Shown here piece by piece: positions 21,969 to 34,050 of a stretch of 64,000 nt of DNA. The notes under the pieces are model-generated. The model was not told the origin of the DNA, ran no database searches, and saw nothing but the letters and a program-made list of their open reading frames with translations. The translations under genes were made by a program, and so were the position numbers. Source of the stretch: Iris pallida (lineage: Eukaryota > Streptophyta > Magnoliopsida > Asparagales > Iridaceae); assembly GCA_029216955.1 (NCBI GenBank), contig JANAVB010004096.1:28501-92500 (forward strand), written 5' to 3'. Numbering within the stretch: the stretch's first letter is position 1; each line of letters opens with the position of its first letter.

Positions 21969-23189
21969 TGTAGAACCCTAGAGGGGGGGTGAATAGGGAA
22001 ATAAAAAATAACTAGTACAATAGAAGCAATATATGACAAATAAAAATAAAGAGTGAGAAGATCAAATACAAGATGTATCCTGGTATCCTCGCTTGAGGCA
22101 ATCGAGTCCCAGAACTCTCTCTGGCTTAAATCCACTATTTAGTCAAATAGTACACATGAGTTTGGATCCGAAGAACTCGCCAACTTCAACACGAGTTTGG
22201 ATCCAAAGACTCGCCAACTTCAACACACGAGTTTTCTTACGAAGGCTCACCAACTTCAAACAAATGTGAAGAGAAACTTGTTGATCTTCTAACACGTGAA
22301 GATCGAAATTTACAACTCTTAAATACTCTATCACTTTGGGAGAGGATGACAATTAAAAGCTTGAAGAGTATTAATGGTGGAGCTCTTGGTTGTTACAAAA
22401 TTTATGGCAAGAGTTGGTGAAAGCCTCAAGAGAGAGAGAGCTTTCTTTTATAGAGAAACCAAGAGTTGGTGGTATTTAATGCTTCTGAATACAGGCAGAC
22501 TGGCATGCCGTCGGTATGCAGCGGCATACCGTCGGTATACCTGCCAAATAGTAACGGTCATATTAATGACCGTTTGAGAGCATTAAATGCGGCCATTAAT
22601 GCTAGTCAGAGAAAATCAAAAACCAAATATTTAAACCCGGTATACCGCCGGTATGCCGGAGCATGCCGTCGGTATGCCGACAATTTGTCACAGCAAGTTT
22701 TGGGTTGCTAAAAACGGTATACCGTCGGTATGCCGGAGCATGCTGTCGGTATGTCGACAATTTATCACAGCAACTTTTGGGTCGCTAAAAACGGTATACC
22801 GTCGGTATGCCGGAGCATGCCGTCGGTATACCGACAATTTGTCACATCAACTTTCTGGACTCTAAAAATGGTATACCGCCGATATGCCGAAGCATGCCGC
22901 CGGTATGCCGCTCTGTAGGTATTTGATTTTTGACTTGTTCTTTTACTTGTCATCCGTCCTTAGGTGTTTACAGATATACCTAGACTTGTACAGACACGAA
23001 GACTCTAAGCAGGAGGACGCCATCTTATGCAAGGAGCGCCGATAGCTGCTTCAATCTTCGATGCGAAGGATGGATGCTCTTGAACGAAAAGTCTTTATGT
23101 AGTTGAGCTTCTGAGAGGATATGTATCTGAAGACGCAGAAAACTAAACTACGAAGATGCTGTTAATAATCAAAATAAAATGTTCCAACA
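21969..23189 (-). repeat. 5' LTR of the Copia element
   Basis: 1221 bp, TG...CA, matching the LTR at 9599-10805 along its length. The GA-run is shorter than in the other LTR and the palindromic array is one 21-base segment longer. It carries the TATA box at 22445-22454 (minus strand). Confidence 0.92.
22638..22918. repeat. 77-bp palindrome-bearing tandem array in 5' LTR
   Basis: Units start at 22638, 22715, 22792 and 22869, exactly 77 bases apart. Each begins CGGTATACCG (or one change from it), then CGGTATGCCGGAGCATGCCG, then an AT-richer tail. This copy keeps full-length units, whereas the other LTR lost 21 bases from its second unit. Confidence 0.92.
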
Positions 23190-23213
23190 TATATTATGCG
23201 ATTTGTGACGTTT

Positions 23214-23249
23214 GATTTTTGAGGACAAAAATCTTTGAAGGAGGGTAGT
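23214..23249 (+). promoter_or_regulatory. Pre-LTR hairpin and polypurine tract of element D
   Basis: GATTTTTG (23214-23221), loop AGGA, CAAAAATC (23226-23233) is a perfect 8-bp stem, followed by the purine tract GAAGGAGGGTAG. Plant Gypsy elements commonly end with a TTCGAGGACGAA-type motif and such a tract directly before the 3' LTR. Confidence 0.7.
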
Positions 23250-23964
23250 TAGCACTTGTCTCCCTAGAAATTTATTTTAAATTTTTGGATAATTTTTTTT
23301 TGTTATTATTAGGTGTAAATGTGGCTAGAATCATTAAACTAGGATTTTTGACATTGACATCTCAAGGATTTGTTCCTAGTCCTATAGGTGATGTATGATA
23401 ATATTAGGTCACATATGGTTACTGGGGTCTCCAAATAGCCCAAGATATTTTATTTTATTATTTTAGATTTTTTTGGAAATTTTGAATTTTTTAGATAATT
23501 TAAACCTATATAAATTATTTTCCATAGGCTTTTAAGATTTACTGTAGGGTCATACGAAGAGATTTTGAGAAAAAACATTTTTATTTAGGCTCTAGACACC
23601 TGAAAATAGTTTCTATAATTTTATAGGATTTTTTTGGAATTGTTTATGATTTATTTGGAGTTAAAATAAATTTTTAATAAAATTTTCCATTTAAAATAAA
23701 TAATTACACATTCAGCAGCCCAGTCAGCCATCCCAGTCAGCTTTCAGGCCCACCTGTCAGCCTCTCAGTCGTACGAGGGCAGCCCCGCGTGTCAGTCAGC
23801 GCTCTGGCTGATTTAGTTGTTCCATATTAGGAACTGAGCCGAGCCACTAAGCCGCTAAGCCATAAAGCTTATGGACCGTCCGATCTGGGTCGAGCCGTCC
23901 AGATTGCGACACGTGTCACCATCTCTGCGACTCGAGCCACTATCCTCCTCTCATATATATATAT
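23249..23964 (+). repeat. LTR of element D, 5' part
   Basis: It starts just after the polypurine tract and ends in an AT microsatellite (23953-23964), where a LINE is inserted. It is homologous to the minus strand of the solo LTR at 29234-31692: both have a CATATGG...CTGGGG...CCC..ATATTTTATTTT block, and both reach an AT microsatellite about 660-715 bases in. The LTR resumes after 39732. Its first two bases are TT rather than TG, apparently a decayed terminus. Confidence 0.65.
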
Positions 23965-23989
23965 TTTAAAAACCTCCATTTTATTCATA

Positions 23990-26900
23990 AAAGGCACAAA
24001 ATGCTGAAGCCTTTACAAGTTAGCTACCAACCGCAAGAAGCCGGGCCAGAAAGTATACAACCCAAAAAGTAAGGAAATGAGGGGCTACTAGAGGATAGTA
24101 TCCCAGAAGGGCTCCTGACCATGCGAGCATAAGGCTCTGATCTTTCGACACTGACGCAGGGTCTCCCAGATGAGCTAGACTCCGGAGTACTGATGACCTT
24201 CATACCTGGCCTTATTCCGATTCTTCCATAAGACCCAGGTAGCCATCGCTGCAACGATCTGATGGCCGTGGGAAGTGGAGGCCCAGCATACCAGGAGATC
24301 GTTGAAGCACCCACTTCTCTGCTTCTGCCCACACCGATGTGAGAGGGCCCTCCAAACCTGAATCGTGAGCTCCCGCTAACAGACGATATGATCGATGGAT
24401 TCACTCTTTCGCTCCGAGCAACAAGTACATGCGGACGCAAGGCTAATCCCGATGGTGTTGAGGGTGTCGTCGGTAGGCAATTTCTTGTGGAAGGCTCTCT
24501 AGAGAAGGAAAAACCACTTTTTTGGGATGCAGGTCTGCCAAAATACGGCGATAATAGGTACAGGCATCCCTACGCCATGTACCGCGCTTCTAGCCGACTT
24601 CACCGAAAAGTTTACAGAAGCTTCGGCCGACTACCTCAGCGCATCAGGCTCAGGATACAGTTTAAGGTTATTGCTGCGGATGCGCTCTTCAGCCTCAGCC
24701 CCGGCCCACTCTCTGATCTGGCGCCAATTCCAATCATTACTAGTGAAATCTCACAGGTCCTTGATCTTGTTGTTCCCTGGAGCAGCCATATGATTGTTGA
24801 GCACAGTATCTCCTGCCAAACGTTCCAGGAAAGCATGGGATTCACCATTACCCAGTTGGAGTTTGATCACCGGTTCAGCGAGGGATTGCCCCACGAGAAT
24901 CTGCCGCCAGGCGACAGATGATCGGCAATTGGAGATGGCCTGTGACGGGTAAATATGCTTGAAGTACCTGGCTTTTATGAATTTGGCCCATAAATTCTAA
25001 CTCGTGTGCAGCTTCCACCACAGCTTCATAGAGAAGGCATCTACAATGTGGGATAGTTTGGAGAAGCCCAGACCTCCTTCTTCCTTGGGCCTAGCCATAG
25101 AATCCCAACTGGCCTAGTGATGTTTGTCGTGCCCGTCACTGTGACCCTAAAAGAAATTGCTAAAGATACTTTACAGCGAATCTAGAACTTTCTTGGAAGG
25201 GGAGCAGGCAGCAAGGGTATATATAGGGATAGAGGTGAGCACGTGCTTGATGAGAATCATCTTGCCACCAGGAGATAAGGTAGCGTTATGCCGCCCCTGG
25301 AGTTTTTTCCTGATCTTGGTAATCAGCTCATCGAAGATGGCGGCGTTCGTTCTCCTGTACACGAGGGGGCACCCTAGGTATTTGAAAGGGGGTTGTTCGA
25401 CTGAGAATGAGGTGATGTTGGATAGGTTGATAGCATGCTCTCTCTTGATGTTGTGGTGGGCGTATATGACGCTCTTAGCGGGGTTGATCTTTTGACCAGA
25501 GTATCTGGAGTATTTTATGAGCGAGTTGTGGACCACCTCCACCGACCCAGCATCCCCAGAGGAGAATATAAGAATGTCGTCAGCATAGGCCAGATGAGTA
25601 ATGATAGGAGACCTGCTGACCGTGTAAAAATGTTACAAGTTCGGTGTTCTGGTCATGCTGTTCAGCTGTCTGCTCAGAGCGACGACTGCTGTGATAAAGC
25701 CGATGGATGATAAGGGGTCTCCTTGCCCGACACCACGGCTGGATTTGAAGAAGCCTTTCGGTTGGCCGTTGATCACCGTGGAGAACCATGAGTTGCTAAT
25801 CGATCTCCAAACAATATTGGTCCATGTTTTCGAGAATCCGAATGCCCTGAAAACCCAGATCATGAATTGCCAGTCAAGTCTATCGTACACTTTCTCTTTG
25901 TCCAGTTTGATGTTGATGTTCCCCCCTCGTCGGGAGTTTCATGTATGTAATTAACTCGTGAGCCAGCAAGATATTATCCTGAATGTTTCTACCCTTGACA
26001 AAGCCGCTCTGCTCCTCAGAGATAATCTTGGGAAGAATATCTGACATGCACGACGTGATTATTTTGGAAATGATCTTGTTGGTGAATGTGCAGAGGCTGA
26101 TAGGCCGAAAGTTCCAAAAAGTCTCAGGGTTATCTTTTTTAGGGATAAGGATTAGGTTGGCGCTCGAAATGGTTCTAGGGTAAGTCGCTCCTTGGAAGAA
26201 TGCCGTAACCGCATCATGAATGTCTTTTTTGATGATGTCCCAGCATACCGTGAAGAATATGCCCGTAAATTCGTCTGGGCCCGGCGCGCTATGAGCATCA
26301 AGAGCCCAAATCGCTTCTTTCACTTCCTGTTCGGATGGAAGAAGTTTCAGCTGGTTGTTGTCGATGTCGTCGATAAGGTGGGGGATCCCAGCCAGGAGGG
26401 AGTTGTCTCTATGGACCGTCTCTTTGGTGGATAATTTGGAATAGATGTTGGCAGCTTCCATTTGGATGCTCCTTTGGTCTCTGAAAATGTTGCCTGAGTC
26501 ATTAGCAATATGATGAAGGGTGAGTTTCTGTCTGCGGCCATTGACGCGAGCGTGGAAGTAGCTCGAGTTTTTGTCCCCCTTACAGTCCCATTTAAGCCTC
26601 GCTTTTTATTTCCAAAAGGCAGTCTCAACCTTCACCCAGAATTTGAGGATGGCTTTGGTGAGTTTCAGAGCTGCTCTAGCCACCGGTGATCGGTCAGTCA
26701 CGACCAGAGCTTCGGCCAGAGTGACATCATCCTCGGCAATCCGGACCACTAGAAAAATGTCCTCGAACGCCTGTTTACTCCAAGACGAGAGATCCTGTCG
26801 CGTGGTCTTGAGATTGTTGGCGACGCAAATTAGTGGGTCATTGGATTCCTCATTGGCCCAGGCCACCTCAACCACGCGCTTGAACTGGGGGTGAGTGGTC

Positions 26901-27650
26901 CAGAGGTGAAGTAAGTGGAAGTTTTTTCTGATCCTGGCCGCTTGGCTTTTAACTTCAACCCGCAGAGGGGCGTGATTAGATTCGGTGGTGTTGAGATGGT
27001 AATGTTTGGATGAGAATCTGGTATCATGCCAAAGGGCATTAGAGAAAGCTCTATCCAGCCGGGAGTATTGCCACCGGTCGCCTTCCTGCATGTTGCATCA
27101 TGTGAAGGCACTGCCAGAGAACTAAAGGGGTTGGAGATGTGCGTTGAAAATGAAGTTGTTGAAATCCATCATAGCTAAGTGGGGCGGAGGTCGACCGCCA
27201 GTTTTTTCCTCTCTGCAGGTGATAGCATTAAAATCTCCAATGCAGAGCCAAGGGGTGTTGCAGTGGCTACATTGAAGGCCTACAAGTTCACTCCAGAGCT
27301 GTATGCTTTCTCCTATATCATTGCTGCCGTGAACGGCAGACAGGAGGGCCCGCTTGGGGATAAGAAGATGTTCTACCCAGCATGAGAGCGCCTGTTTCGA
27401 GTCATGTATTACTCCGATTCTGACTGTCGGTGAACAGAGAATCCAGATGTCATGTCTGCCTGCTATGGCGAGTTTAAAGCCTAACTACAACTTAATGGCC
27501 TTAATTTTCTTGGAAGGGATTTTAGGTTCAATGATGATTAGGATATCGATCTTGTGGATTTTGTTGAGGCTAGAAAGATGCCTCATGGTTGGTTTGTTAG
27601 CCAGGCCACGAACATTCCAGGATAGGATGTTCAGAATTAATGTTTCTTAG
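23990..27650 (-). pseudogene. LINE-1 ORF2: endonuclease and reverse transcriptase
   Basis: The endonuclease starts near 27640 with LILNILSWNVRGLANKP, the usual apurinic-endonuclease opening. RT begins in 26461-25880 with LLPSEQEVKEAIWALD, SAPGPDEFTG, LILIPKKDNPETF, FRPISLCTFTNKIISKI and SGFVKGRNIQDNI. It continues with GVGQGDPLSSIGF and the catalytic AYADD box (YADD codons 25576-25587), then YLGCPLVYRR and LSPGGKMILIKHVL. The C-terminal part near 24090-24260 ends with ATWVLWKNRNKARYE. Several frameshifts and stops break the frame, so it cannot make active protein, although the RT catalytic box is intact. In L1 elements this protein nicks target DNA and copies the element RNA at the nick. Confidence 0.9.
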
Positions 27651-29166
27651 AGGAGGGGTGTTTGGTCTGCTTTGCTGCAGACCTGGTACGTATGCCCATT
27701 GACTCGGGCATTTCTTTCTGATCTAATTTTTTGGCGGAGGAGTTTATCTTGATACCCAACGTTTGGGCGAATTCAGCGTAGGGTTCCCTGGCAGGGGAGA
27801 TGGATGAGTTTGCGACGGTGTCAAGTAATTCTCCAGCAGTATCCAAGCTGGGTTCTACAGGAGAGATGAGGAGGATATCCTCAATGCTTCTGGGTGGATC
27901 TGCTGCCGACAGAGGGTATCCTGCGGCGAGGACCTGACGTCCCCCAAGGATCTGCTCTGGTCCTAAAATAGCAAGGGCTTCGTCGATGGAAGAATCATAA
28001 CTCGTAAGTAGGTTAGCTGAAGGGGTTGTGGGACTGGGGCTCAATACCGGAGAAGACTTCCTGAGATCCTTCGTCTCTGCCTTAGGCTCCTTGAGATCCT
28101 TCGGCTCTGCCTCCAAATCGAGAGTGTCGGGTGGTCCTTCGAGGAGGGCGTTCTCTAGGGCAATTTTCTTACAGCCAGAGAGAGCAGCGAAACTATTCCG
28201 TAAGATAGGAGACGGAGGCATGTAGGGGATCATCGCTCTACTAGGAGGCACGGATGGCTCATCCTTGCTAGCTTCAAATCTGATATGGGAGTTGGGTAAG
28301 GGTAACAGAGGTGAGTGAGACTGATAATTATGCGTCATTCTTCCACCCGTGGGGCTGTCCTTCCGATCTGATTTCCTCTTGAGCTCTGGGTGGAGTCAAA
28401 AGCAATGTGTTGTGAGATGGCCTCGCAGGTGACAGTGATTACAGAAAAGGATGTGGTTATCGTATACTAATTGCTGGGTGTGTGTCTGACTGCCTAGCTC
28501 AATGAGTATATGATTGGGAGGTTCTTTGGTGAGATCAAGCTCAACACAGATCTTGGCATAATAGGCTTTGATGAGGTTGCTTGTTTCCGCTGCCAAAGCC
28601 ACGTAAGTCCCAAAGGAGTTGGCTATGTATTTAAGAGCTGTCAAGATGAAACAGATAAGGGGAAGGTTGGCTAGGGTCACCAAGGCAACGACCTTAGCAG
28701 AGTCAACTTTAGTGCTGAAGTCCGAGGACCGCCTGCTAATTTTTATCTAGTGAGGGTTAATAGTACAAGTGCCCTTGGACCACACAGAGTGGTGGTCAAT
28801 AACAGATGATAGGTGCAGCAGAATATGCCTGGGGTCTAGAGGAGCCACCCGGTAAACTGCAGTGAGCTTCCAACTAGCAATGACCTCCTAAATGCAGTTG
28901 GGCATAGGACATCCCGAAGAGAATTTGAGCACAAAGGTGTGGAGGAATGAGTCGGACAACAATGTCATTTCCTGAATGGAGAAGGGGACCATTGGCAAGG
29001 AGGTTGGAGACGGATAGGGAACCTCAGGTAGGGGGAAGTCCTGAAACAGAAACCCCGATGCGGTCGCCCTGTCCGGCCGCAGCTTATCTGCGAAGGAAGG
29101 CTTCGGGTCAGCGTTGGTCGGCTGAACGGCCTGGTAAAAGATGGGGATGGGGGTCGCGGGCAGCAA
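27637..29166 (-). pseudogene. LINE-1 ORF1 (DUF4283-type with CCHC knuckle)
   Basis: The minus-strand frame from about 29130 reads PKPSFADKLRPDRATASGF and PLPEVPYPSPTSLPMVPFS, typical of the N-terminus of plant L1 ORF1. A central part (28683-28396) includes YYAKICVELDLTKEPPNH and a complete CCHC knuckle (CNHCHLRGHLTTHC, about 28403-28447). The C-terminal part (28338-27637) is a hydrophilic linker with ALAILGPEQILGGRQVLAAG, ending MGIRTRSAAKQ before the endonuclease. Frame changes occur near 28885 and 28390. The protein is expected to bind the element's RNA. Confidence 0.8.
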
Positions 29167-29233
29167 AACTCCAAATGGGCGAGAGGATGCTCCAAGGGAG
29201 TCAGGATCGCAAGCAGATCATCTGGTGAGGAAG

Positions 29234-30959
29234 TGTCACGACCCGCACCCGCTTTTCGGGATACGAGTGTGTGTCCAAGCCCAGCCTACACCGCGGTATT
29301 GGCGGTAGTACACTGTCTAGTCCGCAATAAATAAAGTGCTCATAAATACTAACTGCTCATTCACAACAACTAAATCAACTTTACAAAATATAGAAGTTTT
29401 ACATTTGGAGAAGAATGTAAGCTTTTACATTTATAGAAAACTACCATACAACTAACTAGTCTTCTATGGTTTAGCCTTCGAGTCTCTATCACCCCCTCGT
29501 ATGGTCCATAGCGCAAGATTAGGCACGTCAACCTCACCTATAACAACAATCCAGTCAGGAAAGGAGCAGAGTACAACCATATTGCAATTAATATTGTTAG
29601 TCCAAAATAAGTTAGAACAAGCGAGAAGCCATAATGGTAAAAAATATATAAAGAACTAGCAAGACAAGAACTATCAGGATATGAACTAGCACTAGCAAGA
29701 TATGAACTGGCAAGATGTGAACTTAACAAGATAATAGACTAGGTAAAGGAAAGTATAGGAACCACTATGTGTGTATGAAATACCTTCTAATACATGAACG
29801 ACTGGGCTAATACGGCACATCATACGATGGCTATCATTCAGTAATTGGTACGACTAACTCATACGTGGGTGTGTATGACTTAGCTATCATTCGGTAACGG
29901 TAATCGGGTTTGTTCACGTATTTATCGAGTATTTCCCCTCCCGACTCTCTAACAATAAATAATGGTCAATGATACACTAAGAAGGATACGATAACTACAG
30001 TGTCACAATCGTGTCTCAATAGAATATCAAGCAATGACTCAACGGGATATCAAACAAGAAAACTATAGAGTAAACATTATAATGAACTAAAACATAAATG
30101 CAATATTGTACTTGCCTGAATCCTAGCACAAACCGAAGCCACAAGTAGAGGATGAGGGGATGCTGATCTAGAAGCTGTCAACCTATAACACATATCGCAC
30201 CACGAACCGTGCACGAAAACCACAAATCAATTCTAATGTTCTAGTTCTAAATAGTGGCTAGTTAGGTTACTAATCGAATAATAATTAATTCTAGAATAAT
30301 TCACTTAAAAACCTAATTTAACCTAATAATAATCTGGATATAATCTAAACATGCAAGTTTGGTCATCAAAAGTCATGTTTCCAATTTTGGAAACCATGGC
30401 ACGCAAATCGAGGCGTACCGTTGGCTTTTTAGTCAAACATTGTGAACTCTAGATTTTGATAGTACACCTTGGTAGATTTCAGTGCCACGAGTGCGCTGGA
30501 ATCAACCGTGCCGTAAAATCACGCTTTGGTCAAAAAATATCGCCGTTATGGCTAATCGTGACCAAAACGGGGATCAACCGACCAGTTCTGAGTTCAACAG
30601 AATAAATAAAATACTAGATGAATGAAACAATTTCTGGATAAAATATATGTCATAGAGCTCTATGTTAGCTTTCCAAAACTTCAAACGGTTCTTGATTTTG
30701 ATTTCTGGTTCTCCCGAAATCTCGAAAACACCGAAACATGTCATGTTTCGGACAACCGACACTCTACGAATTTTCCAGAAATTTAGGTTCAGAAATTACG
30801 AAAATAAATTACATATTCAGAAATTTTACCTCGATACGAATCCAACAAAAGAAACGGCGCACGAAAATCACGTAGGAGTTGACGACAATCGCTTCGGGAA
30901 GTCGGAAACCCTAGATGAGTTCTCCCACAAAAAGCTGCTAAAATTTCTAGGTTTAACGA

Positions 30960-31035
<76 letters not shown>

Positions 31036-31692
31036 AGAGAGAGTCGGTGTGCTGCTGGGCAGAAATCGTTAAAACTCATTTTAACTCCAAATAAAATCCT
31101 AAAAATTCCAGAAACATTATAGAAAATTATAGAAAATATATCTAACCTTAAAGAATATAAATAAAAATGTTTTACCTCATATTAGTCCCAAATGGCCTCA
31201 TAATAAATATTGGAAACCTTTAAAAATATATAAACCTTAATAAATAAATACTTAAATATTGTCAAAATGTATGGAAAAATTCTAGAAAATATAAAATAGG
31301 ATAATGAACCCTATAAAAATATTTGGGGTCAATATTTGCTCTTAGGCTAGCACAATAAATTCCAGAAGTCCTAGAAAATAGGTTTTCCTATATTTTATTA
31401 TCAAAGTAATTCCAGAAAATACCAAAAAATTCCAGAAAATTTAGAAAATAGTTTTTAAGGTTCTAAGACCTAAATAAAATATTGGGTCCCAAAAATAACC
31501 CCAGATGGCCATATGGTAAATCATAAAATTCAATAAAATATATAAATCTTCACAAAATAGATATTTAAAAATTATCTAAAATATCTAAAAATTATAATAA
31601 AATATATAATCGATAAATAATTCTTACTAAGGTCCAAATAACCATAAAAGTAAATCATAATCAAATATAAAAAAAGGGGAAGTAGGCTTACA
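29234..31692 (-). mobile_element. Solo LTR of the element D family inside LINE-1
   Basis: 2459 bp, TG...CA, with target duplication GGAAG (29229-29233 and 31693-31697) and no internal region. On the minus strand it begins TGTAAGCCTACTTCCCC and ends GGTGCGGGTCGTGACA. It is homologous to the split LTR of element D; for example the minus strand near 30880-30790 (GCCGTTTCTTTTGTTGGATTC) matches plus 39920-39985. It includes an AT microsatellite at 30965-31032. Confidence 0.92.
30965..31032. repeat. AT microsatellite, about 68 bp
   Basis: An uninterrupted alternating AT run inside the solo LTR. It occupies the same place in the LTR as the AT run of element D that was hit by two LINEs. Confidence 0.95.
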
Positions 31693-31697
31693 GGAAG

Positions 31698-33216
31698 AGT
31701 TCAGCTGAGCAATGGGAAACGCCTTTTGAAGGTGAGCTGCACCACCCAAGGTGGGGGCACTGGAGGCCGTACCACCAGAGTGAGGGAAGCAAGTGGCGAC
31801 CCCTCCAGGGGAGGGTACCTGAGGAGCGGATTGCACCACCACAGGGGTGGCAACAAAAGCAGGAACCTGGGCTGCGCGGCCAACGGACTGCGCCATAGGG
31901 GCGCAACAGGGGCAGAGGAGCCCTCCGACCTCGGGAAGCGCCAGGCCAGCGCAAATCGAGGGTTACGCCAGGGCAGCGTAAGAAGTAGGAGGTGCCAGAG
32001 TGGCGTAGAAAACAGGTTGTGCCAGAGGGGCGCAACCCAAGAGGGGGTCAGCTGGATCCTCTTGACAAAGTTGGCCCGGGGCGCCTAACCGGAGAGGAGT
32101 ACGAGCCTGTCCCCACGCCTCAGACGCACCAGGAGGTCGAATAAAGGAGCCTGACGCAGCATAGTGCGCATGAGCGTAGCCTGGGAGATGGGAGGGTCCA
32201 CCCGGGTTGGGAGAAGAGGCGCAAACAGAGATAAAGGGGGGGCCCCGGGTTGGGAAAATAGGCACAACCTGCGCCGGTCTAAAATGGCACGAGACCCGAG
32301 GGGCCTACTGCGGGGACAACACCGACACAGGAAAATGTGAAGGACATCTGGGGTTCGGATCCCGTGCATGCCATGTGAGCCGATGCCATGGCCAAGTAGG
32401 GGGGCGGGTGATTAGCTCGGAACCCGAGAAGGGAACCAGGGGGACTGTCGGGGCGTATCCACTAGGTGTAGCCACGTAGACAGGGGGCCAGGGATGGGCT
32501 ACGCCAAAAGGGGACGCCACCTGGCCAGGTGAAGACCTGGACTTGACTGCGCTAAAGGGGATTGACTATGCCAAAGAGAGTTTGACTGCGCCTGTGGGAG
32601 GAACGACCCACAACGGGGGTGAAGGAACCGAGGGGATCAGGAGACCACGAGCGGACTGCTCCCGAGGTGAGTTTGAAATGGTAACGGCTGGAGGGCAGGA
32701 AGAGGGCTCGAGGACCGAGGATAGGAGGGGCTGCTACGCACCATCGCCTATGAGACGGAGGGCCCAGACCGGCAGCGAGGCCCAGGGGCTGCTCCTAAAC
32801 GGGGTAGGGCTGGGGTGGCACCCTGTCTAACGTCGAGGGGCGAAACGGCCAACGTCGCGAGGCTGCGACCGACGAGCGACTGTTGCTCGGGGGACCAAGC
32901 TAGGGAGGGAGGTGCCCCGAGGACCGACGGGAGGCCAGAGCCTCTGGTGGGGGAGAGGGTGGAGGTCAGCTAGGGGGGGCGTCGGTGGCGACGGAAAGGA
33001 GGGCGGCGGGGGAGAAGTACGGCCGCAATCCTGCAGCAGAGGGCCTCCTCGGTGAATAGGCCTGGAGACCGGGCCGGAGCAGGACGGAAGGGTGATATGG
33101 TCGATGATGGAGGGAACGGGGAAGGGCGGGGTCGCTGACCTTCAGTGGCGGCGGAGGGGGCGCCATGACGGGGAAGAAGCAGAGGGTAAAGCTGGGGGGG
33201 AGCAGGATCATCTCGA

Positions 33217-33217
<1 letters not shown>
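31698..33217 (-). other. LINE-1 GC-rich 5' region
   Basis: Strongly GC-rich DNA between the solo LTR and the AT repeat at 33218, continuous with LINE-1 once the solo LTR is removed. It contains a 27-bp tandem repeat at 31940-32047. Open frames exist in several registers but none has a recognisable domain; GC-richness makes long open frames likely by chance. It would be the 5' UTR and internal promoter region. Confidence 0.6.
31940..32047. repeat. 27-bp tandem repeat in LINE-1 5' region
   Basis: Four units start at 31940, 31967, 31994 and 32021, exactly 27 bases apart, each opening GCCAGRSYRGCG. Further degenerate relatives occur on both sides (for example GCCATAGGGGCGCAA at 31892). Confidence 0.85.

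Positions 33218-33290
<73 letters not shown>
33218..33290. repeat. AT microsatellite between two head-to-head LINEs
   Basis: About 66 bases of alternating AT followed by a short ACACACAC run. On its left is the 5' end of LINE-1 (minus), on its right the 5' end of LINE-2 (plus). Confidence 0.95.
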
Positions 33291-33291
<1 letters not shown>

Positions 33292-33770
33292 GAATGGCGC
33301 AGCTCGTCTTCCCTCCGAGCTTTCCCCCGCGAGCGTGCCCTTTCCGTCGCTAACTGGCGGCCGGAGGCCCCTCCTTCCCTTCCTCTCTTCCTCGGCCCCC
33401 ATAGATCTCCATCTGACCTCCTCGCGCTCGCCGGCCAGTCCTCCTCATCGCCCCCCCTCGCAGCCTGTCTATCCCCTGCCTCCGCTCACGCTTCTCCGCC
33501 GTCCAGCCACCTACCCCAACTCACCACCATCCCCTCCTCCTCTCCATCCACCTCCACCTTCGTCCTCCCCCATCCTCCTGCACCCTCCCTCTCCCCGGCG
33601 GCCAGGCACGACCTTCAGCTCCCCGATCCCGCCGGAGCCCCTTCCCTCCCCTCCGCCGTGGAGGCCAGCCTCCTCCCCTCATACTTCTGGCGCGACACAG
33701 CACTCCGACTTGGATCCCCGCCTATCGCTCTCGCCTCGAGCCCAGAGCTCCACGAGGGAGGAGCTGCTTT

Positions 33771-34050
33771 GGGTGCATGGCCCATCTCCCACTTGGGTGC
33801 ATGGCCCCTGCCTCTTTTGGGTGCATGGCCCTCTCCAGCCAGGCGCATGGTCCCCCTTGGCCTCAGGCACAGAGCCCCCTTTGGATTCGGGCGCATGGCC
33901 CTCCCATCCTTTCTCGGGTGCATGGCACCTTCCTTCCGCCGTGGGCGCATTGCCCCAGCCCCCTATGGTGGGCGCATGGACCTAGCCTCCACTAGTGGGC
34001 GCTTGGCCTCCTTCTTTTGCCGTGGGCGCATGGTCCCTTCCTCCAGAGTC
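33771..34050 (+). repeat. 24/27-bp minisatellite in LINE-2 5' region
   Basis: Copies of GGGYGCATGGCCC start at 33771, 33795, 33819, (33841), 33889, 33916, 33943, 33970, 33997 and 34024. The spacing is 24 bases at first, then exactly 27. All regular spacings are multiples of three. The unit differs in sequence from the 27-bp repeat of LINE-1. Confidence 0.85.

Larger units (their letters stand above)
9599..23189 (-). mobile_element. Full-length Sirevirus-like Copia element with nested insertions
   Basis: Two direct LTRs (9599-10805 and 21969-23189), both TG...CA, are flanked by the 5-bp target duplication TATAT (9594-9598 and 23190-23194). A primer-binding site identical to the initiator tRNA-Met complement follows the 5' LTR, and G-rich polypurine tracts precede the 3' LTR. 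Domain order on the minus strand is gag, protease, integrase, RT, RNase H, which defines Copia. The long coiled-coil gag, the extra ORF downstream of pol and several tandem polypurine tracts point to the Sirevirus (SIRE/Maximus) lineage. It spans 13,591 bp; removing the CACTA and solo-LTR insertions leaves about 9.6 kb. Stops in gag and pol make it non-autonomous now. I counted about five differences in the first 120 bases of the two LTRs, so the insertion is not very recent. Confidence 0.92.
23965..33217 (-). mobile_element. L1-type LINE on the minus strand (LINE-1), interrupted
   Basis: On the minus strand: GC-rich 5' region (33217-31698), interruption by a solo LTR (29234-31692), ORF1 (about 29166-27637), ORF2 with endonuclease and reverse transcriptase (about 27640-23990), then an A/T-rich 3' tail ending AATAAAATGGAGGTTTTTAAAA at the AT microsatellite. 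The domain content is that of plant L1 elements. Both ends abut AT repeats (23953-23964 and 33218-33283), which would be the target duplication. The second LINE (33291-39731) is of the same family, with closely matching RT and 3' end. Confidence 0.88.

Noticed and set aside
24388..24921. Plus-strand open frames overlapping the minus-strand LINE (also 25157-25954 and 26192-26894)
   Set aside because: They are antisense to recognisable reverse transcriptase and endonuclease sequence and show no homology of their own.
30789..31079. Open frames rich in Ile-Tyr repeats (also around 33218-33283)
   Set aside because: They are translations of AT microsatellites with no stops in some frames; not genes.
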